Shown here one piece after another: positions 19,348-30,407 of a stretch of 64,000 nt of DNA. The stretch is from assembly GCA_030704615.1 (NCBI GenBank), contig CM060733.1, forward strand, positions 18,476,001-18,540,000. The letters are read 5' to 3'. This DNA is from Takakia lepidozioides. Lineage: Eukaryota > Streptophyta > Takakiopsida > Takakiales > Takakiaceae. The translations under genes were made by a program, and so were the position numbers. A model generated the notes under the pieces. That model was given only the letters and a program-made list of their open reading frames with translations, ran no database searches and was not told where the DNA came from. The number at the start of each line of letters is the position of its first letter. Positions within the stretch are counted from its first letter, which is position 1.

Positions 19348-21711
19348 ATGACCAGTCCAACCAGCATAGATGCGCCTTATCATGGTAGGAATAGTGAGGA
19401 TGTAAATGACTGGCTGGAGAGAATTCAGATGGAGGCAGATGTCAGGGATTTGAATGAGGACAAAACTTTCAAGGTAGCAAGGCTCAACCTGAGAGCCAAG
19501 GCTGATGAATGGTACCGTAAACAAAACCCTAGACCAAACAACTGGGTGGACTTCAGGGCAGCAATTTCAGCCAAGTTTGGTATCGTTGACTTGGCAGAAA
19601 TTAGGCTAAGAATGGATACCATTAAACAGGAGAGTAGACAAAGGGTTCAAACATACTTCGATAGGTTGAACCGGTTATTTATAAGAAGTGGGGCGTCTGA
19701 TTTGGAACAGAGGCGTAGATTTGCAGCAGGTTTGAGACCAGAAATAGCAAGAGTAATGCTGGGCAGGCGCTTCCTTGATGTAGAGGAAGCACTTGACACA
19801 GCCATTGAGATTGAAAGGGGCCTGGGAAAGTTAGGGGAAATACCTCTAGAGCCATTGGAAGGAGATGATACAGATGAGTCAGTTGTGTTTGTTAACCCTG
19901 TGGACAGAAGACTTGATCAGCTGAACACTACCCTACAGAAGTACTTTGATAGGGGACCAGTCATAGGAGAAAGCTCGGGATCTAGAACACCACCTCGTGT
20001 TCGCCTTTGTAATGTTTGTCACAAAGAAGGTCACATAGCTGCATATTGTCCTGAAGGAAGAACCCCAGCTAAGTGTGACAAATGTCACCGGTTCGGGCAT
20101 TCCACGGAAATGTGTGGTGTGAGATGCAACTTTTGCAAGCTACTCGGGCATACGGAGAGTGAGTGCAGTAGAAAACTCGACCAAACTATGATGGGAACTC
20201 CGGGAACTAACTTTGTAGACGTGTTCTATGATGATGAGGATGATGTACTCGCAGAGATGACAGATCTGATGTCACGAAATAGTATCAATGAAGTCAGACT
20301 TCCAAGGACACGCATACCTGTCCAGAGTCCGATTGTTGAACCTACAGGGTCACCAGAAAGGAATAGTGAGAGCAGTGAACAGCCAAGCAAGACCAAGAGT
20401 GAAATCTACCCAAAGAACAATTTCAAGAATGCTATAGAAGGAGGTACGAAATCCAGAATCTTGAACCACTTCTACAAAGGGAGAATATCGTTGTCGCCCA
20501 TGGACCTGATCATGACTGTGCCCGGAGAGCTAGACAAATTGAAAGGGCTGGTCAAAGTGGTGGAAAGAGCAATGGTCCAACAAAGGGAGACAACTCACAG
20601 TGTAGAAGTTGTGAAGGATGTACCAAGGCCTTTGTACTCAGCACACGCTGAGCCCACGATCTCGTATGCTTATACTGGTAAGGTTAAAGCGCTTCATGTA
20701 ATGATTACAATGGGAGATTACCAAGTATTAGGCCAGATTGACACTGGTGCCATGCTTTCTGTAATATCAGCTAGTACAGTCAGGGATCTTGGTTTGATGG
20801 GATCTGTCATTACTAGTAAGGATGTGAATTACAGAGTAGCCTCAGGTGCTCTTGAGACTGCAATGGGCAGACTTGAGGACATCAAGGTCAAAGTAGGAGA
20901 ACTGACCAATCGTTTGTCCTTTATGGTGGTGAACACGGATACATATCACATGCTGCTGGGATTAGACTTTCTCAAAAAGTTTGGCGCTGTAGTGGACACC
21001 GAAGCTGAAACAATTCGCGTACGCTATGGGCCAGGAAAGGATTTTGCTCACTTCCCTTTGCACACCATCAATTATAATGAGCCTGCAGTTACCAAAACAG
21101 CCTACCATAGAGGGGTCGAGAGTAGAATGAGATATGCAAGCAGTACGTCAGCAGGTAATGTCCTAACCCTGACGTCAGATGAACAGTACCTAGGCTTGTG
21201 GGAGAAGAAAAGAAAACCAGAGGAAGAATATGAGGACACGGAGGAAGCATCCTCAGGTTCTGACACCTCTAAATCTGATAAAGATGAGGAGATGGGAGGC
21301 TCTGAGGAGAGTAAGGAGGTAGAAACAGCACTGAGGGATGTTGAGGAAATAATAGACGATGTCAACCTAGGGGAGGACTTGTTCGAGGACCAAGGGATGT
21401 CTGAACTCCTTCAGGAAGAGACCCATAAGAGCATGGCTGCTGCCATAATACAGGAAGCTTACCAGAAAGCTTGGAATGGTGAACTAGGGAACAACAACCT
21501 AGAAATAGAGGATGACTTCCATGATTGGAATCAGGTTGTCACACAAGAGGAACGACAGAGAATGGCTAACTCTGTAAGCCAGGTGGAGGGAAAGAATTGG
21601 GAACCCAGTCAAGAGGAAGAAATGGAGAGTCGTTGGAGAAGTCTGAAATCCAGACTGCACATCAACCCAGAACTGGCCCCAGAACATAGGATAGAGCTGA
21701 GCAAGAGCTGA
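19348..21711 (+). CDS. gag: gag-protease polyprotein (element 1, copy B)
   Basis: A complete 787-codon frame with the same translation as copy A, including three CCHC knuckles and the DTGA protease site. It is intact and could still supply gag and protease even though the pol gene behind it is broken. It starts at ATG 19348, 8975 bp downstream of the copy A start. That spacing equals one full LTR-plus-internal unit. Confidence 0.92.
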   Translation: MTSPTSIDAPYHGRNSEDVNDWLERIQMEADVRDLNEDKTFKVARLNLRAKADEWYRKQNPRPNNWVDFRAAISAKFGIVDLAEIRLRMDTIKQESRQRVQTYFDRLNRLFIRSGASDLEQRRRFAAGLRPEIARVMLGRRFLDVEEALDTAIEIERGLGKLGEIPLEPLEGDDTDESVVFVNPVDRRLDQLNTTLQKYFDRGPVIGESSGSRTPPRVRLCNVCHKEGHIAAYCPEGRTPAKCDKCHRFGHSTEMCGVRCNFCKLLGHTESECSRKLDQTMMGTPGTNFVDVFYDDEDDVLAEMTDLMSRNSINEVRLPRTRIPVQSPIVEPTGSPERNSESSEQPSKTKSEIYPKNNFKNAIEGGTKSRILNHFYKGRISLSPMDLIMTVPGELDKLKGLVKVVERAMVQQRETTHSVEVVKDVPRPLYSAHAEPTISYAYTGKVKALHVMITMGDYQVLGQIDTGAMLSVISASTVRDLGLMGSVITSKDVNYRVASGALETAMGRLEDIKVKVGELTNRLSFMVVNTDTYHMLLGLDFLKKFGAVVDTEAETIRVRYGPGKDFAHFPLHTINYNEPAVTKTAYHRGVESRMRYASSTSAGNVLTLTSDEQYLGLWEKKRKPEEEYEDTEEASSGSDTSKSDKDEEMGGSEESKEVETALRDVEEIIDDVNLGEDLFEDQGMSELLQEETHKSMAAAIIQEAYQKAWNGELGNNNLEIEDDFHDWNQVVTQEERQRMANSVSQVEGKNWEPSQEEEMESRWRSLKSRLHINPELAPEHRIELSKS

Positions 21712-24700
21712 AAGCAAACCAGGAATGCTTTGCTCTTAGCAAGGCTGACTTGGGATACTGCAGTGAGGTAGAACACACAATTGACACACAAGGTTTTCCC
21801 CCTTGCAGAAGTCGTCCCAGCCGCCTATCAGAATGGGAGGAAGACGAGGTCCAAGGACAAATTGAGACTTTGATCTCACAAGGCAAGATGAGAGAGAGTA
21901 GTTCAGAATGGTCGTGTCCAGTTACCCTTCCACCAAAAAAGGATGGATCCAAGCGGTTTTGTGGTGATTTTAGGCCAGTAAACCGTTTACCAGAAGGGAC
22001 TCTTACCCTATGCCATTAATTCAGGATGTTTTAAACCAGTTGGGGAAAGCCAAGTGGTTTTCTGCGCTGGATTTACAATCTGGTTTTTGGCAGATCAAAA
22101 TGGACGACCGAGACATAGGCAAAACAGCAGTGATCACAAAGAAGGGATTGTATGAATGGCTAGTCATGCCATTCGGGCTAAAAAATGCCACTGCTACCTT
22201 TCAGAGAACAATGAATAGAGTGCTCAAGGAAGAAATCAAAGATTGCGCTAAGGTTTTTGTAGATGACGTCAATATCCATAGCAAGGACTGGGGAGATCAC
22301 GTGGGACATATAAAGAGAGTATTGAGCAAGGTTAGAAAGGCCAATCTTAGGCTCAATCCGGACAAGTGTTACTTTGCCAACTTACAGTTGGTATTCCTTG
22401 GGCATGTGATCTCTGAAGAGGGAACGTGGCCTGATCCAGATAAGATAGCTGCTATTGAAAGGTTTCCCTTGCCCAAAAACCACACTGCTCTCAAAAGCTA
22501 CTTAGGCATGACAGGGTACTATAGGCCCTATGTCAAAGGATATGCTGGAGTGGCAGTACCCTTGTTCACTCTAACCAAGAAGGATGTGAAGTTTATCTGG
22601 AGTGCAGAGGCACAAAACGCCTTTTCTGCCTTACAGGTGAAGTTGGTAACTGCTCCCATCCTGGCAAGACCAGATTTCTCAAGACCGTTCGTCTTGGATG
22701 TTGACTGGTCCATCAAAGGAGTAGGGGCAGTCTTGTCACAAAAGGAGTATAAAAAGGAGAGGGTCATTGCATACGCCAGTAAGGTACTATCTGATGCTCA
22801 GCGCAAATATCACCCTATGGAAGGTGAATGCTATGCCCTGGTGTGGGGAGTATTACACTTTCGGCAGTACCTGTATGGAACCCCTTTTGTAATCAGGACT
22901 GATCACAAACCACTGGAGTGGTTGGCAACGGTAAGTGACGCATATGGACGCAGGGGTAGATGGATCATGATGTTACAAGATTTTGAGTTTAAAATTGTTC
23001 ACAGAGCAGGTGCTAGGCATGCTAACGTAGATGCACTAAGCAGGTATCCAGTGGGACCAGCTGAGGAAACCGAGGAAATCGAGGTATACTCTACTTCTCT
23101 GTACAGTCAGAAAAGAGAAGGGAGAAAGAGGGATGGAGCCTATCTTCTTAAGCTAGCTTGGGATAGGGGTGCCATCAATGCTTCGTTATTTCAATTTAAG
23201 GAGGGGAAGGAGGAGTTGAGAGAAGAAGCTCATAGGCAAGTAGGGTATAGCAGTGAAAAAGGGGAGATGATTTGCAAAAGAGAAGAGTACTATGCATGTG
23301 TATGGGGCCTTTGGCACTTCAAGAAAATACTGTTGGGAAGTCATTTTTCTTTGGAAACAGATCTAGATCCATATTGGTGGCTATACTCAGAGCACCACAT
23401 AGGCATAGACTTACTTGGTGACTTTTCATTTGAGTTCGTTCCGGGCATAGTAAGATCTTCCACAGGTGGAATGTTGACCAAGGATCATGGCATATTGAAG
23501 GGAGAACTGAAACCAGGCATAATGCCAGATGGAGAAGGAAAGAGGGTGACTTTTGCTGCACAGACTTTTGCTACAAAAAAAAAACAAGGAAAGGGTATTG
23601 ATCAATCAAGCTCTGTCAATCTGGTGAGGGAGGGTATTTGGAAGGATAAGGGTGCAGGAAGGATAGAGGCTACTGCAATCAGCAACAAGGAAAGGGAGCA
23701 TCTGATGCCCTCTTGTCCCACCATCCATGTGATTACCCGAGGATCTCGTGCTCGTGATAAGGAGCTAAGCGAGGTACATCCAGCCTGTGAACTTGTGGAA
23801 GAGAGATCGAACAATGAAAAGGGAAGCTTGCAAGAGACACCATTCCTTCAACACTTGACAAGCACTCCAACAACAAGAAGAACGCGGGTGACTTCCTCAT
23901 CAGAATGCCCAGCCAAGGAAAACATGGGGGGTGAGTGTTCCACCAAGACGTTTTGTTCTTCAGACAGTGATGGAACAAGTGGTTCAGAACAAGACACTTC
24001 TTCTTGCAACAAGATTGATGAAGGGGACTGGGTACCATGGACCGCACCCACCAAAGCTACTCAGATGTCATTATTACGTGAGGCTGAAAGATGGGGGAAA
24101 AGCTCTCTCATCAGCTCTGACCATCATACAGCAGCTGTTAAGGAGGAAAGGCAACCTGATGTGCTTGATGATGTGGAAGTCATGCACCTCTTATGTTTTG
24201 GAGAAGTCAATGACTACCTGACAAAAGAGGAGAGCAAGAGAGCCAAGAGGCGGGCAAGGCAGTACTCCTATCTCAAAGGTGAGGTCTACTTTGATGGAAG
24301 GGTAGTTCCACCAAGAACTGACAGAGGGGCAATAATCACTGAAGTACATGAAGCCACTGGCCACTTTGGAGTCAGAAGAACACAAGAGGAGATATGCCGA
24401 CGTTATTTCTGGCATGATAGAACAAAACTCATCAGGCAAGTACTCAAGGGCTGTGGTAAATGTCAGATGGCCAAACAGAACGGAGTGTTGCGCTCAGGTA
24501 GCTCAAAACTTCACAGCATTCCAGTAGTGGATCTGTTTTTCAGAGTTGCAATTGACACGGCAGGACCATTACCTATAACCAGCAGGGGCAATCAGTACTT
24601 TCTGGTGGCAATCGATCACTTCTCAAAATGGATAGAAGCTGCACCAGTGGCAGATCATACAGCAGCCCTTGCTGCCCGCTTTCTTGAGGAAGAAGTAATT

Positions 24701-25465
24701 GACAGGTATAGCTGCCCACATACGTTGCTCACTGACAATGGCACAGAGTGGGGAGGTGAGTTTGAAGATACATGCCACGAATACGGTATAAAGAGGGAGC
24801 ATAGCGCCCCCTACTGGCCTCAGTGTAACGGTATGGTGGAAAGGGTCATTAAGTCTCTCAAACAGAGCATCACCACCCTAGGAGTTGGAAACGACACTGA
24901 GTGGGATCAGAATCTCTATAAGGCCCTGTTTGGTTACAGAATGGGTGTCCATGCTTCCACTGGATTCTCACCTTTTCAGGTACTTACTGGTAGAATTCCC
25001 AGGCTGGGAATTGACAACAGGTTGCATTTTCTTACAACACCAGTAAATTCTGATGGATCTGTAGCAGAGGTCACACTTATGATGCAGCAGAAAATCCAGC
25101 TTCTCACAGAGATGAAGGCAAAGCTACGAAAGAGTGTGAAGAAAGGGCAGCGTCAACAGGCAAGAGATTATGAAAGAAGGCATCAAACAGGGCATACCTA
25201 CTGCACGTTGATGGAGAACAGCAAGGTAATGATGTTGAGGCCTGGAAAGAGGTCTTCCATGACATCTCCATGGGAGGGACCCTATGACTTTTTGGGATAC
25301 AAGGATGCAGGAAGCACAACCAAGACTGGAGAAGCTGCACGAAGATGCAGGTTGAGAGATGGAGCAGACAAGGAATGGGTAAGAAGTAGGAGGGATTTAA
25401 AACCCTTCATACCACCAATAGGTGTTCAGCCGTTAAAGGTGGTCAGTGAGGACCCTGACACTTAA
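21690..25465 (+). pseudogene. pol: pol with one-base deletion in reverse transcriptase (copy B)
   Basis: The sequence matches copy A except that CCGTTTAACC (13008-13017 in A) reads CCGTTTACC at about 21983-21991. The missing A shifts the frame inside the fingers of reverse transcriptase, before motif A, and leads to a stop at 22017-22019. The rest of pol stays open in the correct frame from an ATG at 22010 to 25465 (1151 codons) and still holds motif A, FVDD, both RNase H-like modules and integrase. A protein from that ATG would lack the N-terminal fingers. Copy B is therefore probably not autonomous. A base-calling error in the assembly would give the same picture. Confidence 0.9.
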
Positions 25466-25475
25466 AAAAAGGAGA
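25464..25475 (+). promoter_or_regulatory. Polypurine tract (copy B)
   Basis: AAAAAAAGGAGA, again separated by CACACTACATA from the TG of the next LTR. Confidence 0.75.
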
Positions 25476-25486
25476 CACACTACATA

Positions 25487-27885
25487 TGTAGTGTGAATGC
25501 AGGGGGTAAAAATTCAAGTTTTTGTTTGGCATCAGGTTTCGGCACTACTACAAAGGGAGTGCCCTTCGTGCTAATGAAGGGGAGGAATTGTCCATAACTT
25601 GAGGTAATTCCATGGAAAGACTATGCTATTGATCTGCCAAGAACAAAATATGGCTAAGTTATGACATGCACCTTTTTCATCCCTAGGATGAATGATTTTC
25701 ATCCATGATGTTGAACCCTAGAAGCAGGATGTGAAATTCGAAGGGGAAGAGTGCGTGTATCTTTTCGCAGCTGCTGCAGTGGTGTTGGCAGCACAGATAT
25801 CTGAGAAAGTTCCACCTACGCAAAGGGTATCAGCTTGCTTTTAAGAAAAACGTTAAGAGCTCCTGCTTGGCTTTCTGTGCAAGAAGAAGCGGTGCCGCCT
25901 TCTTCGTAAGCAATGATCAAACCTGAGGGATCAGGTTTGTGATAAGGGCGGTGCACCACTGCTGTCGCCATTGTCTTGATGAGCACATTAATGAGGAGAT
26001 GGAGCGGCTCAGCAGGTGTTGGGGGATGAGAAATGCAGGCTGGTGTGTATAGCGCCTCAGGTTGTCTGTGATCAAATCTTTGTAGCTGCTGTCTATTTTT
26101 GAGCTTTAGGACCAGATCACTTTGTAAGGGAAGAGTGTAAGCATCTTTTCGCAGCTGCTGCAGTGGTGTTGGCAGTACAGCATATCTTAGGAAGTTCCAC
26201 CTGCGCAAAGGGAATCAGCTTGCCTTAAAGAGCGACGTTAAGGGATCTGGCTTGGCATTCTGTGCAAGAGGAAGCGGTGCCACCTTCTGGTGTGTATGGC
26301 GCTTAAGCTATCTATAATTAAGTTTTGTATCTGCTCTCTGTCTTAAGGGCTGTAGGACCAGATCACTTCATAGGGAAGAAATGCACATGTAGAAGGATAG
26401 GGTAGAGGTTGGCAGGCACAAGGATGTGCCAGCAGCTGAAGCAGAGCCGTCATGCCTTAATGAGGACTGGAATCACGATAAGAAGAAACGTCGGAAATGG
26501 CTGACGAGGGAGAGGACAAGGTGCCTTCTTGACAGGCAGACCCACCGCTTCAATGAGTATAAGACAGATAAGTTTGAAGAGTGGTCCCCCTTTTTTTGGT
26601 GACTTAGAAATCGCTTTGTGAAGTTTGGACTGTCTCTTGTATGTAGTAAGAGACACTGACATGTGAGGAAGAAAAAGAGCTTTGGAAATGGAATGAAGAC
26701 ACTGGACTTCAAATCAGGATGGACTGGAGATGGATGCACCTGCTGTTACATTGTACAGTAGGAAAAATGAATGGAAACAGGGTTGATTCGTTGCTGGGAC
26801 AGAATGGTTGCTGCTGTTGTATTCTTGTTCTTTGTTTCAGCGTCATGAGCTTGTACAAACAATCTAGCCTGGGATGTTGACACATTGCAGTCAATGTGGA
26901 ACTAGCTTAGTAGGTAGAGGAAACCAGTGAGAGTTAGATAGAACTGTTTGGAAACAACAAGAAGGGATGATGTGGATGGGGCAGAAAAACCAACATCTGT
27001 TTGGGTTTGGATCTGATTCTCAGGGTGCTCTCAGCATGTGAACCACTGAGGTTCACAGTTGATGGGAAAAAGAGAGCTGTCAGGGTGTGTAAATTGAGAC
27101 CTGTAGAAGGGTGGAGAGCTGTCTTGGGCAAATGGCTACACCTGGGAAAAGTGGAGTGTGAAGCATCTGTCATTGGCAAGAGAGGGACTGATAAAAGGGC
27201 TGATTATATCTTGTGTGACCAAGGTTGATTTCAATGCTGGGTGCACTGGATGCTTGGCTGAATGCGCATTGCATTGCATCATAGACATGCTACAGTGGAA
27301 AGAGTGAGGAACCTACTCACCCTGAAAGAAAGAGAGAGGGAGAGAGAAAAGGACATAAGGGAGAGAGCTGACCAGCAAGAGGGGATGGAGAGGAATGGAT
27401 GATTGGGGCGGTAAGATAAAGAAAGCATGAACCCATGAAGGGCCAAACTGGTGGGCCTGCAACTCATGGCAGATCTGAGTTGCCTCCTTCTAAATCGTGA
27501 TCTTATTACAAAGGGGCTTCCACGTGTTGCTGACCAAGGGAGCTGCCCACAAGGGCAGTGGTCATCACTGACGTAGGGCTGGTTGCATCACTGAAGACAA
27601 CATGGTAACATGGCTGGTGCAGTGTACCAGGGAGAGGATGTCGTGTAGAAGTAGAACCACGGGTGAAAACAATACAGACTCCCCCATCCATGTCTTCTCT
27701 TCCGCTGCGGCGTGGATGAGGATTGTGTGAACTCTGATCATGAAGGACCTGAGGGAAACCCACACCGAGTGACGATGGTTGGATCACTGAGAGGAGAGCT
27801 CCTTTCCTTCCCTCCAATTGACCTGGGGAGGAGCACAACTAGACTTGCACAGAAGGGGATTCACGCCCCTTCTTTTCACACTACA
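25487..27885 (+). repeat. Element 1 LTR, third copy
   Basis: It starts TGTAGTGTG and ends CACACTACA, a perfect 9-bp inverted terminus, followed by the CAGG target duplication. Private changes include GGGTGGAGAG for GGGTTGAGAG, GACAACATGG for GACAGCATGG, an extra C in GACTCCCCCATCC, GGGGCTTCC for GGGGATTCC and ACCTGGGGAG for ACCTAGGGAG. Confidence 0.9.
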
Positions 27886-27889
27886 CAGG
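27886..27889. repeat. CAGG target-site duplication, right copy
   Basis: Pairs with 7530-7533. Confidence 0.65.
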
Positions 27890-27904
27890 GTTCTCTTCAT
27901 TACT

Positions 27905-28017
27905 ATCTGATGCATGTCATCCACGACAATCAGATCTCCCACTATCTGACCGCAAATCTGAAGATGAATTTTGCCTAAGGAATCAGCCTTATTGGTCCCC
28001 TTTCATAACTTGGGGTG
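27905..28017 (-). pseudogene. LOG-like gene fragment, partial second copy
   Basis: This 110-bp block repeats 28248-28360 at about 95 percent identity and encodes, on the minus strand, the end of the LOG-type stretch VGDLIVVDDMHQ. Immediately beyond that (toward 27900) the match ends, about 20 bp from the edge of the element 1 array. It is a truncated duplicate with no start, stop or splice context. Confidence 0.6.
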
Positions 28018-28018
28018 C

Positions 28019-28345
28019 CTAATTCCAGCTTTTGACGATGTAACATGGACTTCTTTGCTCTTTTCTTCTAAGGTTGTAGGGCTCGCCCTTTGGCATAGAT
28101 GGGCCCAAGGCAATATTCAAATAAATGGCATCTGCTACAATCCCGTGCAGCTTCTTCTTGTATCTATATTTAGCTATATTTTTTGATACTTTCAGCCTGC
28201 CTGGGAGAGCAATAAATCCATCAGCCTCACGGGCCATTTAAGCTTTGCGCTGATGCATGTCATCCACGACAATCTGATCTCCCACTATCCGACCGCAAAT
28301 CTGAAGATGAATTTTGTTTAAGGAATCAGCCTTATTGGTCCCCTT
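28019..28345 (-). pseudogene. LOG-family (lysine decarboxylase-like) gene fragment with stop
   Basis: On the minus strand one frame reads through IVGDQIVVDDMHQRKA, then TAA, then MAREADGFIALPG. This matches the strongly conserved core of LOG proteins (cytokinin riboside 5'-monophosphate phosphoribohydrolase), where DMHQRKAEMAR..DAFIALPGG is the hallmark. The stop sits exactly where the conserved glutamate codon of KAEMAR is expected, consistent with a single GAA-to-TAA change. After ALPG the expected GGYGTLEE nucleotide-binding motif is absent and the frame continues into unrelated basic sequence, so an exon end or breakpoint lies there. LOG enzymes release free cytokinin bases from nucleotides. 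This fragment cannot do so. Confidence 0.65.
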
Positions 28346-28359
28346 TCATAACTTGGGGT

Positions 28360-28650
28360 GTGTATGGAGAGAGCAGTAAGTACAAGTAAAATTCCTACAG
28401 AGGTGGGAGGCAATTGGGGTGTAGAAGGCTATGGGATGGGGCAATTTCCCCAGCATATAGTAGGATATGTCACATTCAAATGTATTATTGTGGGTTGTGT
28501 AGAGAAGTAGAGTATTGATGTTCGAAAAATATGAACAACGTTGTAATGCCACCACTTCCATCTCAGGTAACCAGTAGACCGGAATAATATGTGTAAGGGT
28601 AGAATATAATGTCGGGCACCAGTCATGTGGTAAATGACATATAGGTATGT
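28360..28650. other. No supported gene
   Basis: A minus-strand frame of 116 codons is open here but shows no domain or compositional sign of being real, so I do not call it. Confidence 0.4.
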
Positions 28651-28651
28651 T

Positions 28652-28876
28652 CAACTTATTCAATTGTCCAAGGTGTGCGGACCGTCGATATTCCAAAAGC
28701 TTGTAGGAACCGAGTTGGTCATTGCCAGTTCGAAAGGAAAAACTGGAGAGCTGTATTTTGATTTGTGCTTAATCAACTGTTCAAGGGTGTGTTGACGATA
28801 TTCTAGCAGCTCGATCAAGAGCTTGTAGGAACCGAGGTGGTCATTGCAAGTTCGAAATGAAAAACTGGAGGGTTGT
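28652..28876 (+). repeat. Two diverged tandem copies of about 105 bp
   Basis: Both copies contain AGCTTGTAGGAACCGAG(T/G)TGGTCATTG followed by GTTCGAAA and AAAACTGGAG. The second starts near 28768. Confidence 0.75.
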
Positions 28877-28885
28877 CTATCAAAC

Positions 28886-29339
28886 GAGGAATGCTAGATC
28901 GTGAGCTTGTGAGCCCAGCAAGGCTCACGTCACGTCATGTGTTAATTTTGAACATACATGACGTATTTCCGTGGGAGGTTCCTATTTTTGCGGAATGAAT
29001 TTCTTTTTTTAGTCATTGCAGACTTCACCTTTATTATACATCCCACCCCTGAAGTTTGAAATGTTGGCAAGGAGCTGATGACTTGGTCTTTGTGGCACGA
29101 CAGAATAGGAAAAATGGACGTCCGTAGGTGCAGTAAGGGTTTAATGACATCTTCTGGATTGTTACTCTCAAGTTACTCTTCTAAAGCAAAACGACCTTGC
29201 ATCATTTTTTCCCTGACAAAGCAAACAAACGTTGCAGTATAGGTCATTATGGTTCATCCCACTCATATGTAGCTGCATTTGCTTGCTTTGCCAGGAAAGA
29301 AGTTTGTTTGCAGACCCTATACTTCATCGTGCCTTAGGC
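28886..29339. other. Anonymous sequence starting with a GTGAGCC module
   Basis: GGAATGCTAGATCGTGAGC at 28889-28907 resembles the ends of the foldback units near 30.1 and 49.05 kb. No gene is visible after it. Confidence 0.4.
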
Positions 29340-29800
29340 TTCCTTTGGCATTTGGGTACATGTCGTGAACGATCATCAGTTTTTGGAGGTTTTTATTTTT
29401 ATTTTATTTTTTTTCGCATTTGACATTTGGGTAGATGTCGAGATCATCATACGATCATCACTTTTCCGAGTTTTGTTTTTGTTTTTTTTTTGTTTGCATT
29501 TGGCATTTGGGTACATGTCGTGATCATCGTCAACGATCATCAGTTTTTTTGAGATTTTTTTTTATTTGTTTTTGTTTGCAGTTGGCATGTGGGTACATGT
29601 CATGATGATCGTCGACGATCATCATTTCTGCTCTGATTTTTGTTTTTGTTTTTTGCAGTTGACATTTGGGTAGATGTCGTGATGATCGTCAACGATTAAC
29701 GTCACTTCTGCTCTGATTTCTGAGTTTTTTTTATAAAAAATAAAAAATATTTTTTTTTGGGTGGATGTAGTGATGATCGTTGACGACCATCACTCCATAT
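29340..29800 (+). repeat. Minisatellite with palindromic core
   Basis: Six irregular units of about 70-90 bp, each with GGGTACATGTCGTGATGATC-like sequence, then GTCGACGATCATCA, then a T-rich spacer. Cores lie near 29355, 29430, 29510, 29593, 29668 and 29760. The fourth contains a perfect 24-bp palindrome at 29602-29625 centred on GTCGAC. Spacers vary in length because of T/TTTTTG slippage. Confidence 0.85.
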
Positions 29801-30059
29801 AAGTATGACACACTGATACATTTGAGTAAGCGCCTCACTGGACATTTGTACCTCTGATTGATTGCAAGCATTTTTATAGGAATTCAAGTGAAGGCGGTCT
29901 ACATTTCAAATCTATCGTGTTGGTCTCTCCTCTTTTTCTACAACCATGTCAACCATGTTACATGGTAACCATGTTTTTCCACGATAATTTTTCCATGGCA
30001 ATAGGTCCTCTATCTGCCATCCTCGCCTATAGGGCCTACTTTTCCACAAGCTTTCGTTG

Positions 30060-30160
30060 CGCTCACGCTTCGGAAAACGTGACCTCAGCTCACGCTTCTA
30101 GGCTAAAGCGTGAGCTCAGCTCCCAGGCTCATGGGGCTGGGCTCACATTGTAGCTACGCT
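30060..30160. repeat. GTGAGC/GCTCAC-rich foldback
   Basis: GCTCACGCTT occurs twice, then AAAGCGTGAGCTCAGCTC, then GGGGCTGGGCTCACATTGTAGC. The ending matches the unit at 49030-49105, suggesting a shared short mobile repeat. Confidence 0.5.
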
Positions 30161-30407
30161 GTTTATCAAACCAAATCTCGATGAATTATCACATGATAGA
30201 ATAATTATGGGGCCTACATACCTTATGGGGCGTGAGGGCCTTCAAGAAAACCTTGCCCTGCAAATTGGGCGAAGGACAAAATACCCCCTAGGAAAAAACC
30301 CCAATTGCTACATGTGGTGCAGAAGATTATTATGAAAATCGAACTATTCTAGAGAAAGCTACTGTAAACACAAAACAGTTGCAGCAGATGCTTGAAAAAG
30401 CCCGGCT

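Larger units (their letters stand above)
7534..27885 (+). mobile_element. Tandem Ty3/gypsy array, element 1 (LTR-int-LTR-int-LTR)
   Basis: Three LTRs of about 2.39 kb (7534, 16513 and 25487) alternate with two internal regions of 6591 and 6590 bp in the same orientation. Each internal region has a tRNA-iMet-type primer site, a short 5' frame, gag-protease, and pol in the order reverse transcriptase, RNase H, extra RNase H-like module, integrase. That domain order is the Ty3/gypsy signature. No chromodomain is seen at the pol C-terminus. Only the outermost edges carry the CAGG duplication, as expected if one insertion later became tandem by LTR-LTR recombination. LTRs differ from each other by a handful of bases, and the internal regions by one visible deletion. 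Confidence 0.92.

Noticed and set aside
28346-28696. 116-codon minus-strand ORF
   Set aside because: No motif, and composition looks like chance translation of AT-rich sequence.
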